A stretch of 21,075 nt of DNA from JBBIWA01 sp037439425 (GCA_037439425.1 JBBIWA010000089.1:1-21075); one strand, 5' to 3'. Counted from the first letter of the stretch, positions 1-7,482 are shown. Notes: a model not told the origin generated them from the sequence alone. Numbers and translations are program-made.

Positions 1-362
1 AGTTTTATACTGAGCTCAGCAAGTACGAGGAGGAACAGAAGATGCCATACGTCACTTCAGTTGAACGGATCGGGTTTGAGCGAGGGATGCAACAGGGAGT
101 CGAAAAAGGGATCGAAGAAGGGATCGAAAAAGGGATCGAGAAGGTCACCTTGCGGCAGTTGCAGCGACGTCTTGGGCCGCTAACAGAAGCCACCCAAGCC
201 CATATCCGCGCTCTGTCATTGGAGCAGCTAGAGGAGTTGAGCGAGGCCTTGCTCGATTTTGCTCTGCTCTCGGACCTGGAAGCCTGGCTGCAACGACACC
301 CTGTGCCTGATGCCCCAACTGTCTTAGCCGAAGAAGAGAATGGGGCCAAACCTCAGTCCTGA
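1..362 (+). CDS. Rpn-type PD-(D/E)XK nuclease/putative transposase, C-terminal part (DUF4351)
   Basis: The reading frame is open from base 3, upstream of the first ATG at 42, so this is the 3' end of a gene cut by the window edge. The visible part has the usual tail of Rpn/PDDEXK-family 'putative transposase' proteins: a KYEEEQKMPYVTSVERIG linker, a charged G-[IV]-E-[KE] repeat helix, then a DUF4351-like end (LRQLQRRLGPL, IRALSLEQLEELSEALLDF, LEAWLQRH). In this family the N-terminal nuclease domain, which lies outside the window, gives DNA endonuclease activity linked to recombination; nothing catalytic is visible here. A short acidic tail ends at TGA 360-362. No downstream partner gene follows. 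I am fairly sure of the family and unsure whether the whole gene is intact. Confidence 0.75.
   Translation, partial: FYTELSKYEEEQKMPYVTSVERIGFERGMQQGVEKGIEEGIEKGIEKVTLRQLQRRLGPLTEATQAHIRALSLEQLEELSEALLDFALLSDLEAWLQRHPVPDAPTVLAEEENGAKPQS
96..143 (+). repeat. 12-bp tandem repeat inside the Rpn-type gene
   Basis: Four consecutive 12-nt units of the form GG[A/G]-[G/A]TC-GA[A/G]-[A/G]A[A/G] encode G-[VI]-E-[KE] repeats. The unit is a multiple of three, so copy-number change would keep the frame and lengthen or shorten a charged helix by four residues per unit. Confidence 0.8.
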
Positions 363-1009
363 GGGAGAGCTCAAGTCGTGATGACTGAGCAGGCAGATTG
401 CTGGCGCAGCGGACGCGCGTAGACGCACCCCGCTCTACCATCTGCAGCAATGTCTGCTTGACAAGGGGCGGCGTGAACGCCCAGTCTTCATGGCTAATCT
501 CGATGTTGGATAAAGTCAGGAATTCAGATTCCATGCTCAAATGCCACAACCACAATGCTTCGAGAGCTCTCCACGAGTATCTTGGAAAAACCTACCCTCA
601 AGATCGTCCACAAGGGGCGCCGCGATTAGCCTTCACGAGACTTATGACAAAGCCGAGTGGCGCGCCTCCAACACCTAGTGCGCTAAAAGCGCCAGCCCAC
701 CTAGAGCAGGTAAAAGACCATTGAGAGCTTGGGGCTGGGAAGTGACCACGAGTTGTGTCTCCATTCATAGCTGTGCTTCTTGTGGACTTTGAATTGAAGG
801 CTTCTCGATTCGAGAGCGTGAAGGCCCGATCCTGGTAATCGTCGCCGCGTCCTCTCAGGTCACTTCCAAGTGCGGTCACCCACGAGTTGTGATAGCTTAG
901 CTTACCTTCTGCGTTGCAGGAAGATCGAACTTGTAGCGACTCGCGCTCGACAAAGCGGTGCTTGAATTGTATCGCTCAATTCAAGAGGCCACGGTCTTGC
1001 GCTGTTTGA
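363..1009. other. Intergenic stretch with no supported gene
   Basis: About 650 bases between the Rpn-type gene and the intron 3' end. Short open frames exist on both strands (for example 398-724 plus and 598-879 minus), but none has a good ribosome-binding site or a recognisable protein motif. The 12-mer CCACGAGTTGTG occurs twice (746-757 and 880-891). On the minus strand, positions just below 1010 are the 3' exon flank of the intron. Confidence 0.6.
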
Positions 1010-1086
1010 ATAGGGGTGGGAAGAGACGATTGGATTCTTCCCCTCCCCCCTCCGAACCAGACGGGCGGTTCTCCCGCATCCGGCTC
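1010..1086 (-). ncRNA. Group II intron domains V and VI
   Basis: Domain V is 33 nt (1086 to 1054, minus strand). It has an AGC triad in GAGCCGGA pairing with TCTGGTTC, and an upper GCGG/CCGC stem with a GAGAA loop. Domain VI follows: a G-rich arm (GGGGAGGGGAAGA) pairs with TCTTCCCACCCC and leaves an unpaired A eight nucleotides from the 3' end, the usual branch-point spacing. The terminal AT fits the AY 3' end rule. Both domains look structurally complete. Confidence 0.82.
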
Positions 1087-1100
1087 TCCGGTTGGTAGTT

Positions 1101-1292
1101 TTACCTCGATGAGGATTGGCCCCTTGATGCAGCGGCGGCTACAAAGGAAAACAGCCCCTGTACCTCGAAGTAGGCATTCGGCCAGCGTTGATGAATCAAG
1201 CTGTGTCATTTGCCGCCTCGGACTCCGTCTTCCAGAGCGGCCAACATCCGTGGCGTCCAGACACTGGCTGCGACCCACTCCCACGGCAGGGC
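1101..1292 (-). pseudogene. Remnant of group II intron reverse transcriptase/maturase
   Basis: One frame carries the typical N-terminal start of intron RTs (VWTPRMLAALEDGVRGGK, then a stop, then HSLI) joined directly to the typical C-terminal end (RWPNAYFEVQGLFSFV to a TAA at 1101-1103). The stop at 1206-1208 is TGA where relatives have TGG for tryptophan (GGKW). All polymerase and thumb/X domains in between are deleted. The TAA lies 14 nt before domain V, the normal place for the end of a domain IV ORF. The remnant cannot make a working RT. Family assignment comes from remembered conserved end motifs, not from a search. Confidence 0.7.
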
Positions 1293-1821
1293 GTAGGTGT
1301 TTCTGCTCGTGTTAGTCCAGTTGGACAATGGGAACAGTGTTGTTTGCCGGATGTCTATAACCACGTCTCTACTTTCCTGTGTTCCCTTCGCTCCACTCCC
1401 GTTACGGAGCTTCAGCGCTACTATGGAGGCTGCGGACTCCTGTGCGGCAGGCTCTTCGCGGACGAAGCCGATGAACACCTACTTTGTTTCCGCACAGCTC
1501 TCCCTGATTCACGCGCACAACCTTCCAGATCATTCCGCCGTCAACCACCCACTGTCGTCCGGTGATCGCTTTGACACGCTACCCCTCAGCGTCATTGGCT
1601 TGCGGTCCGTTGCCGGAGCGGTCTGGATTTCGCCATTGCATCGCAGGCTCATCACAGACAGCAGGCCGAATCACGTTCGTCAGCCTACGGACTGATCGTT
1701 CGCCACCGGTTGCTCCCCACCCCGCCTCGCGGCGACGCAGTTACCTTTGGCTACAGGCCGGAGAGCGCCTGCCTGAAGAGGACTTGCAGCTCTCTGATTG
1801 CGCACGCCTTCAGGCGCGCGG

Positions 1822-1849
1822 GGCCGCAGTAGTTATACTGCGCGCGGCC
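1822..1849. other. Hairpin next to the intron 5' end
   Basis: GGCCGCAGTA (1822-1831), a GTTA loop, then TACTGC and GGCC (1836-1849), with a GCGC bulge. On the minus strand it ends within a few bases of the proposed 5' splice junction. Bacterial class C group II introns are known to insert just after terminator-like stem-loops, so this may be the target hairpin. No T-run follows it. Confidence 0.5.
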
Positions 1850-1914
1850 ATAACTGAAACTCATGAGCGGCGGACGGGAGCAGATTACTCGGATGAAAAA
1901 CCCTAAAGAAATCT

Positions 1915-1932
1915 GTGTCATCCGTGTCATCC
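1915..1932. repeat. 9-bp tandem repeat GTGTCATCC x2
   Basis: Two exact adjacent copies of GTGTCATCC followed by GTGG, in the short spacer between the intron and the 3' end of the secreted-protein gene. No function can be assigned. Confidence 0.6.
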
Positions 1933-2006
1933 GTGGATAACTTGAAGCGATTGAAAAGTTTCATTTGATACCGCGAGCAGTATACTTCACTCCTACACCC
2001 TCATCA

Positions 2007-3155
2007 TCATTTGATGTGAACCTTCACGGTATTAGCCGTCTTCCCATCCACTGTCAGCACAAGGTTAACTTCACCGCGCCCAATCAAGCCGCGCGGCAAC
2101 CGCACGTTGAGCTGATCCAGTCCCACAAACCCAGGCGCTGGCCCAGCATACTCCACTGCTGCCTCGCCCCCACCAACCTTGAGGCTCACCGCCAGCAGGG
2201 AACTGCGATGGCGAATCCCAGTCCCAAACAAAATCAGAAACACCTGCTCATTTTCAGGGCCCAGCTCCAGCTGGCGCGCCACGAAGCTGTTTTGCGCAGC
2301 ATTGAACTCAGCTACCTGCTCAAAGACTTGCGTGCCATCAGCTTTGACCCGCAAGGCTACTGCTGCTGCCACTCCTTGCCCATTGGCATTGGCTGCAAAC
2401 AGCCCTGGCGCCACAGCAGCAATCTCTGCCGTCCCGCTTGAGACTGTGCCACCGCCGCTGGTGATGGTGATCGTCCTGTCGCTGTCCCCGCCGGAATTTG
2501 ATAGTTGACCTGACTCGGCGCAACGAAGAAGAGCGAGGCGTGCTGTCCCGGCGCTGTCGCGGACCTTAACCGTTGTGCCCGCCAGCTCCGTCGGCAGCGG
2601 CAGCGCAGTGGCGGTTTGGATCGTGGTCGCCAGGGAGAGACCGAAGGCTGCGACGATCGCTTCACTGGCCACGCCTGCGGCGATGAAACTGGCCGCCGAG
2701 ACGCTGGCCGTGGTGCGCGTGATCACGACCGTGGCTGGCGTGTAGACCGCTGGCAGAGCGTTGGCATTTACGCCCACTACTTCGCGCGGGATGGGTTGAT
2801 CACCGAAGCTGATGGTGGTGGGAGCGGCGTTGCCGTTGGCTGAAACATTGAAGCTCACCACCACGATCTGGCGTGTGCCTGCGGCCAAGGTCTGTCCCAC
2901 AGGCAAAGCTAGAGCGATGCCCACACGTCCACTTGAGACCTGACTGGTGTTGACGTTGAGCGCAGCGTTGGTGGCGCCGCTGCCGGCAGAGGCGGAGACG
3001 AAACTCAACTGCGTCTGCTCAAAGTTGAGGCTGAAGCCGAGCGTGTTCTGATTGCCCTGCGCCTCAAGCTCGATGGTGACGCTGCCCTGCTGCCCGCGTT
3101 CGAGTCTGGCGTTGGTGAATTGTGCGTTCACCCGCCGCATTGGTTGCTGCCTCAA
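2007..3155 (-). CDS. Secreted multi-domain protein, 3' part: cohesin-like domain plus Solibacter-type C-terminal domain
   Basis: The 382-residue frame holds a cohesin-like beta domain (about residues 7-145: GSVTIELEAQGNQNTLGFSL, GFSLNF, FGDQPIPREVVG), then a TIGR03437/Solibacter-type C-terminal domain (about 152-381: SAASF, LPLPTELAGTTVKVRDSAG, VAPGLFAANANGQGVAAA, GPENEQVFLILFGTGIR, FVGLDQLNVRLPR, to the stop). It has no start or signal peptide of its own and overlaps the next entry in another frame. The two are clearly one gene split by a frameshift near 3120-3155. A second anomaly lies at about 2481-2541, where the expected LFFVAPSQVNYQIPAGTAT is encoded in a neighbouring frame and two indels restore the frame. 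Likely a secreted or cell-surface protein; the true start lies upstream of the adjacent frame. Confidence 0.7.
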   Translation of the reverse strand: MRQQPMRRVNAQFTNARLERGQQGSVTIELEAQGNQNTLGFSLNFEQTQLSFVSASAGSGATNAALNVNTSQVSSGRVGIALALPVGQTLAAGTRQIVVVSFNVSANGNAAPTTISFGDQPIPREVVGVNANALPAVYTPATVVITRTTASVSAASFIAAGVASEAIVAAFGLSLATTIQTATALPLPTELAGTTVKVRDSAGTARLALLRCAESGQLSNSGGDSDRTITITSGGGTVSSGTAEIAAVAPGLFAANANGQGVAAAVALRVKADGTQVFEQVAEFNAAQNSFVARQLELGPENEQVFLILFGTGIRHRSSLLAVSLKVGGGEAAVEYAGPAPGFVGLDQLNVRLPRGLIGRGEVNLVLTVDGKTANTVKVHIK

Positions 3156-5721
3156 CCATCGTTGTGCTGAACGCGGTCAGCGCAGAGGGGCTGGTCGGGC
3201 CACCTGCCGGGGTGAGGGGATCAATCCCTGCAGCATAGCGCCCAGCCTGAACCCAATCAGCAACCGTGACTGCGCCATTGCCTTTGGTGTCTCTAGGCGC
3301 ACAATCGGCGCGTTGGAATTCGCTTCCATTGGCTGCCGTATCCAGGCCCGCAGCGAAGCGTCCCACCTGAACCCAGTCAGCGATGCTGACGGCGCCATTG
3401 CCATTGGGACGCGGTGCCACATCAGCTTCAAAGCCAGTGGTGAGAGTGACGGTGCCAGCAGTGTAGGTGGCAGGCAGAGGATTGGCGCTCGGATTGACAA
3501 TCTCGCGCGGGATGGGTTGATCGCCAAAGTTGATAGTCGTGCCGGTTGCGGAAGTGCTGGCTGCGATGGTGAAGGTGACGACGATGATCTGGCGCGTGCC
3601 AGCGGCGAAGGTCTGGCCGGTTGGCAGAGCGAGAGCGAGGCCGAGGCGGCCCTGCGCCGTCTGGCTGGTGTTGGCGTTGAGAGAAGCTCCAGCAGCACCG
3701 CTGCCTAACGCTGCTTGCGGATTGCTCAAGATCGCGGTGTCGAAGGTGAGTGAGAAGCCGAGCGCATTCTCATCGCCTTGTGCCACCAGCTCTATGGGCA
3801 CGTTGACCGTGCTGCCCGGAGAGCCGCGTTCATCCACTACGCGCACTGTTCTGGCTGTTGGCGGAGCAGTGACGGTGAAGACGCCGGTCTGCACGTCACT
3901 GCAACCGGTCTTGCTGAGCGTGATCGGGCCGGTGACTGCGCCTGCGGGCACGGTCGTGACGATCTGGGTGCCGTTATTCGTGATGATCGTAGCTGCGACG
4001 TTGTTGCTGAACCTGACAGCGGTTACGCCGTTCAGATTCGTGCTAGTGATTGTGACGGTTGTGCCGGCCGGACCGCTCGCTGGGCTGATGCCGCTCACGG
4101 TCGGGCAGGCAGTCGTTGAAGTCACGGTGAAGACTGGGGTCGCGACATTGCTGCATCCAGCTTTGCTGATCGTGATAGCGCCGCTTGCCGCGCCGGTCGG
4201 AACGATGACAATGATCTGCGTGTCTGTGAGCGAGGTGATCGTGGCAGTGACGTTGTTAGTGAATTTCACGCTGCTCACTCCGGTGAAGTTCGCGCCAGTG
4301 ATGGTGACGCTACTGCCCACGGCTCCGCTCGTTGGACTGATGCCGCTGATGGTCGGACACGCTGTGTCGCTGGTGGCCGATTGGGTGGCGGTGAAGGTCT
4401 GGCCCGCGATGGTGATAGTCCCTTGCCGCGCGCTGCCGCTGTTGTTGGGGGCCACCGTGTAGCCGACCGCGCCATTGCCGTTGCCGCTCTCGGTGCCAGT
4501 CGCGAGGGTGATCCACACGGCATTGCTCGTGGTCGTCCAGGTGCAGCCGCCCGGCGCTGTGACGCTCACACTGCTGCTGCCACCACCGGCTGCGAAGGCC
4601 TGGCTCGTGGGCAAGAGCGTGAAGGTGCAGTTGCTGTTGCCGCTTTGGGCGACGGTGAAGGTCTGGCCCGCGATCTGGAGCGTGCCGGTGCGTGCTACAC
4701 CATTATTGGCTGCGACCGTATAGTTCACCGTGCCGCTGCCCGTACCACTGTTGTTCGCAGTGATGGTGATAAAGCTCGCATTGCTCGTCGCTGTCCACGC
4801 GCAACTGCTCTGCGTCGTTACACTCACGCTGCCCGTGCCGCCATTAGCTCCGAATGATTGATTAGTGGGCGCAATCGTGAAGCTGCAATTGCCGCCGCTG
4901 GACTGCGTGACGGTGGAGGTTTGACCTGCAATCGTCAATGTGCCGGTGCGTGATGAGGCGCTCGTGTTGGCTGCGACTGCATAATTCACCGTACCGCTGC
5001 CCGCGCCGCTACTTCCTGAGGTGATCACGATCCAGGGGGCGTTGCTCGTGGTTGTCCAGGCGCAGCCGCTCTGCGAGGTGACGCTCACGCTGCCCGTGCC
5101 ACCACTGGCATTGAAGCTCTGAGAGGTTGGCGCAATCGTGAACGCGCAGCCGGCTGGCGCAGTCAGACTCAGCGTGTAATTGCCGGCCTCCTTGGTGAGG
5201 GCCGAGCTCACTTCGATGACGTAGGTTCCACTGAGCGGCAGCGTGTAGAAGCCGCTAATGGCCGGAATCCGCGAGTTCGTTCCGCCGCCGCCATCACAGC
5301 CGAGCCAGATGATGGCGGGATTCTGCGGATTGAAGGCGAACGCATGCTGGTCAGGGTGGACGTCCAGAAAGTAATCGCGCGGGTTGCTGATGTTCGCCCA
5401 GTTCGCGCCGCCGTCCTGCGACCGCCATAGTGAGAGGCTGCCGAAGTAGATGATATTCGGATTGGCCGGATGAATGGCAAGCGACACGTTGTAACAGCCC
5501 TGTCTGCCAAAGACATTCGGAGTGACCGCGAGCCTCGCCCAGTTCGCTCCGTCATCGGCGCTGCGATACAGCCCATTGCTGGCCGCGACCAACACCGTCT
5601 GACTGCTGCTCGGACCGACCACGACGCGGCTGATGGTTTGCCGCGCGAAGACGGCCGCGCCGAGCACCGTCCAGGTCACGCCACCGTTGGTGGATTTCAG
5701 CACGCCACACGACTTTTTCAC
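3064..5721 (-). CDS. Secreted multi-domain protein, main part (Asp-box propeller, BACON x3, IPT/TIG x2, cohesin-like, dockerin-like), 5'-truncated
   Basis: The 885-residue frame has three Asp-box (BNR) motifs at about residues 10-17, 54-61 and 101-108 (S-x-[ND]-x-G-x-x-W). Next come a short PPC-like strand segment (about 155-187), three BACON-like domains (191-274, 278-361, 365-448), and two IPT/TIG domains (455-533, 539-617; CPTISGISPTSG). These are followed by a cohesin-like domain (625-762) and a paired dockerin-like calcium-loop segment (767-838; NGNGAVSIADWVQVGR and KGNGAVTVADWVQAGR). The apparent GTG start at 5719-5721 lies inside the IS terminal repeat, and the first residues (MKKSC) are IS-encoded. 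The real 5' end with its signal peptide is therefore missing. The last ~30 residues are out of frame; the protein continues in the entry at 2007-3155. This is probably a pseudogene of an extracellular protein; ligand unknown. Confidence 0.7.
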   Translation of the reverse strand: MKKSCGVLKSTNGGVTWTVLGAAVFARQTISRVVVGPSSSQTVLVAASNGLYRSADDGANWARLAVTPNVFGRQGCYNVSLAIHPANPNIIYFGSLSLWRSQDGGANWANISNPRDYFLDVHPDQHAFAFNPQNPAIIWLGCDGGGGTNSRIPAISGFYTLPLSGTYVIEVSSALTKEAGNYTLSLTAPAGCAFTIAPTSQSFNASGGTGSVSVTSQSGCAWTTTSNAPWIVITSGSSGAGSGTVNYAVAANTSASSRTGTLTIAGQTSTVTQSSGGNCSFTIAPTNQSFGANGGTGSVSVTTQSSCAWTATSNASFITITANNSGTGSGTVNYTVAANNGVARTGTLQIAGQTFTVAQSGNSNCTFTLLPTSQAFAAGGGSSSVSVTAPGGCTWTTTSNAVWITLATGTESGNGNGAVGYTVAPNNSGSARQGTITIAGQTFTATQSATSDTACPTISGISPTSGAVGSSVTITGANFTGVSSVKFTNNVTATITSLTDTQIIVIVPTGAASGAITISKAGCSNVATPVFTVTSTTACPTVSGISPASGPAGTTVTITSTNLNGVTAVRFSNNVAATIITNNGTQIVTTVPAGAVTGPITLSKTGCSDVQTGVFTVTAPPTARTVRVVDERGSPGSTVNVPIELVAQGDENALGFSLTFDTAILSNPQAALGSGAAGASLNANTSQTAQGRLGLALALPTGQTFAAGTRQIIVVTFTIAASTSATGTTINFGDQPIPREIVNPSANPLPATYTAGTVTLTTGFEADVAPRPNGNGAVSIADWVQVGRFAAGLDTAANGSEFQRADCAPRDTKGNGAVTVADWVQAGRYAAGIDPLTPAGGPTSPSALTAFSTTMVEAATNAAGERTIHQRQTRTRAAGQRHHRA

Positions 5722-5725
5722 TTAG
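5705..5725. repeat. IS terminal inverted repeat, left end
   Basis: Begins CCACACGACTTTTTCAC. It pairs with 6701-6721 with a single mismatch (position 17, C against G in the matching orientation). Confidence 0.85.
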
Positions 5726-5732
5726 CGACACT

Positions 5733-6612
5733 TCAAGCGTAAAGCAACCGGTTGAATAGTGTCTCAAAGATTTGGCTGGGGGTCATCTGTCCCTCCTGTA
5801 ACCAACGAGCCATGGTTTGAATCAGTTCATGGAACACCTCCAACAGGATGCGACGGCAGCGTTGACCAAACGTGGGCCTCACGTCCGTGAACTCGGTCAT
5901 TGATTGAATGTCTGCCCTTGCCAAAACACCAGTCGCGTCTTCTCACTATCAGCCACCCATAGACATCGGGAGCTACCGCCGACGCTTCCATCTGCTCTAT
6001 CAATTCCACCGCCAGTTGAGGTTTTGTTTTGAGTTGCCGCCGGTGCAGATCGTAGGCCACCAACTCGGCCAGCCGCCGCAGCCATTTCTCTCGGTCCGGC
6101 CCCTCCGGCTCAGGACGCTTCGCCTCCAAATAGGCTAACTCCTCTTGCTGGTGAAATCGATGCTAGATCCGGTAATCGAACCCGTCACACCGATCCCCGG
6201 TGGCGATGGCCGCCCTCACCAACTGGATGGCGTAGGTATAACACCCGTTGACGTAGTCCCAGTAGCGGTAGACCCCATAGAGCTTCTTCTCTCCACGGGG
6301 ATGATGGCTGAACGTGCTGTCGACAATCCCAATGCTCAATCCCTTCCCACGGTGATGCGTCTGAATCTGTTCCAACCGACGCTAATTGACCGCCTCCCCC
6401 GACCACGGCGACTGCGTGATCGCTTTATTGATCGAACTTTGCGCTGGCCACTAGACCAAACACTGCGCCAACCGGTTGATGCTCGGCTTGTCCAGCACCA
6501 CCAGCCCGGTGCAGTACTCTTTGATATGTTGGTAGGTCTCGGACCGAGGAAACAAATCGCGGTACGGGGCCAAGCCCGCTTCGATGCTGGCTGGAATGGC
6601 TACGATCGGCAC
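5733..6612 (-). pseudogene. IS701/IS4-type DDE transposase, disrupted
   Basis: A GTG start at 6612 follows an AAGGAG-like site. The frame reads VPIVAIPASIEAG, then TYQHIKEYCTGLVVLDKPS, IGIVDSTFSHHPRGEK, YGVYRYWDYVNGCYTYAIQL and DLHRRQLKTKPQLAVELIEQ, which resembles IS701-like transposases. Three in-frame TAG codons interrupt it (6451-6453, 6382-6384, 6163-6165). After APDVYG the sequence jumps to WVADSEKTRLVFWQGQTFN in another frame, then to a C-terminal piece (FGQRCRRILLEVFHELIQ to FNRLLYA) ending at 5733, just inside the left terminal repeat. At least two internal deletions have removed part of the catalytic region. It cannot be active. The family name is from motif memory. Confidence 0.7.
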
Positions 6613-6700
6613 GACCGTCGCTCTCTTCTCCTTTTTGACTTGATGGGTTTAACCTCATACTGTGCCACACCCGACGGACGTTGGCCAGCCCTTTCCAGTT

Positions 6701-6721
6701 CTAACTGAAAAAGTCGTGTGG
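6701..6721. repeat. IS terminal inverted repeat, right end
   Basis: Ends CTGAAAAAGTCGTGTGG, the reverse complement of the left end apart from one base. Confidence 0.85.
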
Positions 6722-6889
6722 ATAATGCGTCTCGCCTCTCTTGCCCTCGCGTCTCAAACTTCCAGCAGAGTTGGTCTTCCTCGAAGGAAGATATTCGCTT
6801 GAAATCGAAAGCGACCGGATAATACTTCTCACCACTCGGTCACAAACCACACACTCCATCCGACTCTCCGCCGTCCGCTCTAAGACCTC

Positions 6890-7178
6890 AGGCTGTGAGC
6901 TGCCGCAACGGCTTGGTCGGTACCACGCCCAAGCTCTCTCGCATCTGTGTGTCTGACGCTATCTCCTCTACCTCAAAGACTCGTTCCAGCTCCCGCTCGC
7001 CCAGGCTGGTTCTTCATCCCTCTCTGATACTCAAACAAGCTTGGGTGCTGGAGGAAGAAGATCGCAAAGGCGCTGAAGTGCCATCCCAGCCACTGCGAAA
7101 GCGGTCTCGCGCTCACGACTCTCAAGGACTTGCTTGAAGACGCCGGTGGTGAGTAAATCTCGAAAAGCTTCAAAAGTT
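6890..7178 (-). pseudogene. Second transposase remnant, N-terminal region
   Basis: On the minus strand, PLSQWLGWHFSAFAIFFLQH with PSLFEYQRG (about 7030-7115) and, after a frameshift, VFEVEEIASDTQMRESLG (about 6930-6985) look like the start of a DDE transposase family with a conserved 'SAFA.F.L..PSL..F......NL...F.V...PSDTQMR' block. No intact frame, start or catalytic core remains. It lies directly beyond the right end of the IS. Homology is inferred from pattern only. Confidence 0.45.
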
Positions 7179-7211
7179 AAACTCTCGAGTGGTCTGATGG
7201 CGGGAGTTTAA
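7177..7211. repeat. 8-bp inverted repeat TTAAACTC/GAGTTTAA
   Basis: TTAAACTC (7177-7184) and GAGTTTAA (7204-7211) with a 19-base spacer, just upstream of the transposase remnant. It could be a leftover IS end or a small hairpin. Confidence 0.4.
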
Positions 7212-7355
7212 TGCTTTACTCTTCACCTCTCACGCGCTTACTTCAGAACCTCTCCCGGGTCAAGCGCAGAAACTCTTTTGTCTCATTCAACTATTTACAG
7301 CCGTATCCGGCTAAGCGGGAATTGCCGCAAGGGGGGAGATACCCCGCACCAGTTT

Positions 7356-7482
7356 GGGTGCAATTAAAAGCGGGACCAAACAGCTTGCCCTCACGAGCGC
7401 ACGGCGGGCCTGACTTGCCGTAGGAGCGCAGCACGCCAGATGCGTGCGCTTGTAAAGGTGAGTCCCACTTTTAATTGCACCC
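7356..7482. mobile_element. MITE-like palindromic element, copy 1
   Basis: 127 bp with 21-bp terminal inverted repeats beginning GGGTGCAATTAAAAGCGGG and ending with the complement (one mismatch). Inside are a CTCACGAGC segment and an AGATGCGTGCGCT segment shared with copy 2 at 10558-10682. The flanks CACCAGTTT and CACCACTTT are similar and might be an imperfect target duplication. No ORF. It lies ~100 bases upstream of tdk. Confidence 0.72.

Larger units (their letters stand above)
1010..1819 (-). mobile_element. Group II intron with collapsed reverse-transcriptase ORF
   Basis: Read on the minus strand, this stretch ends in a clear group II domain V hairpin (1054-1086) and domain VI (1010-1053), preceded by a remnant of the intron-encoded reverse transcriptase (1101-1292), as expected for an ORF in domain IV. 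The part above about 1300 is taken to be domain I-III. The 5' boundary is less certain. A GTGCG matching the GUGYG consensus starts at 1805, but a 5' hairpin (GCGCGCC-TGAA-GGCGTGC) suggests the start may be at 1819 with GCGCG. The 3' boundary at 1010 follows from the CCCCTAT end and the branch-point position. The ~0.8-kb length fits an intron that has lost almost all of its ORF. Such an intron could only splice or move with a maturase supplied in trans. Confidence 0.75.
5705..6721 (-). mobile_element. Degenerate insertion sequence (IS701/IS4-like)
   Basis: Bounded by inverted repeats that match at 20 of 21 positions: CCACACGACTTTTTCA... at 5705-5725 and its complement at 6701-6721. The interior holds a decayed minus-strand transposase. 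Flanking bases (CACG on the left, ATAA on the right) show no target duplication, and the interrupted secreted-protein gene does not resume beyond 6721. A deletion or rearrangement has therefore occurred at one side after insertion. The element is ~1.0 kb, short for this family, which agrees with internal deletions. Confidence 0.8.

Noticed and set aside
598..879. Minus-strand frame of 93 codons
   Set aside because: No ribosome-binding site, no recognisable motif, and odd composition; not enough to call a gene.
746..891. Two copies of CCACGAGTTGTG
   Set aside because: Only 12 bases, 134 bases apart, with no matching structure around them; could be chance or a decayed repeat.
1188..1906. Overlapping plus-strand frames across the intron region
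   Set aside because: They lie antisense to the group II intron RNA; such frames are often annotated as hypothetical proteins but have no ribosome-binding sites or coding pattern.
3530..4462. Plus-strand open frame (310 codons) opposite the BACON/IPT/cohesin gene
   Set aside because: Antisense to clear repeated domains; the hydrophobic valine-rich translation is a mirror of Thr/Ser-rich codons.
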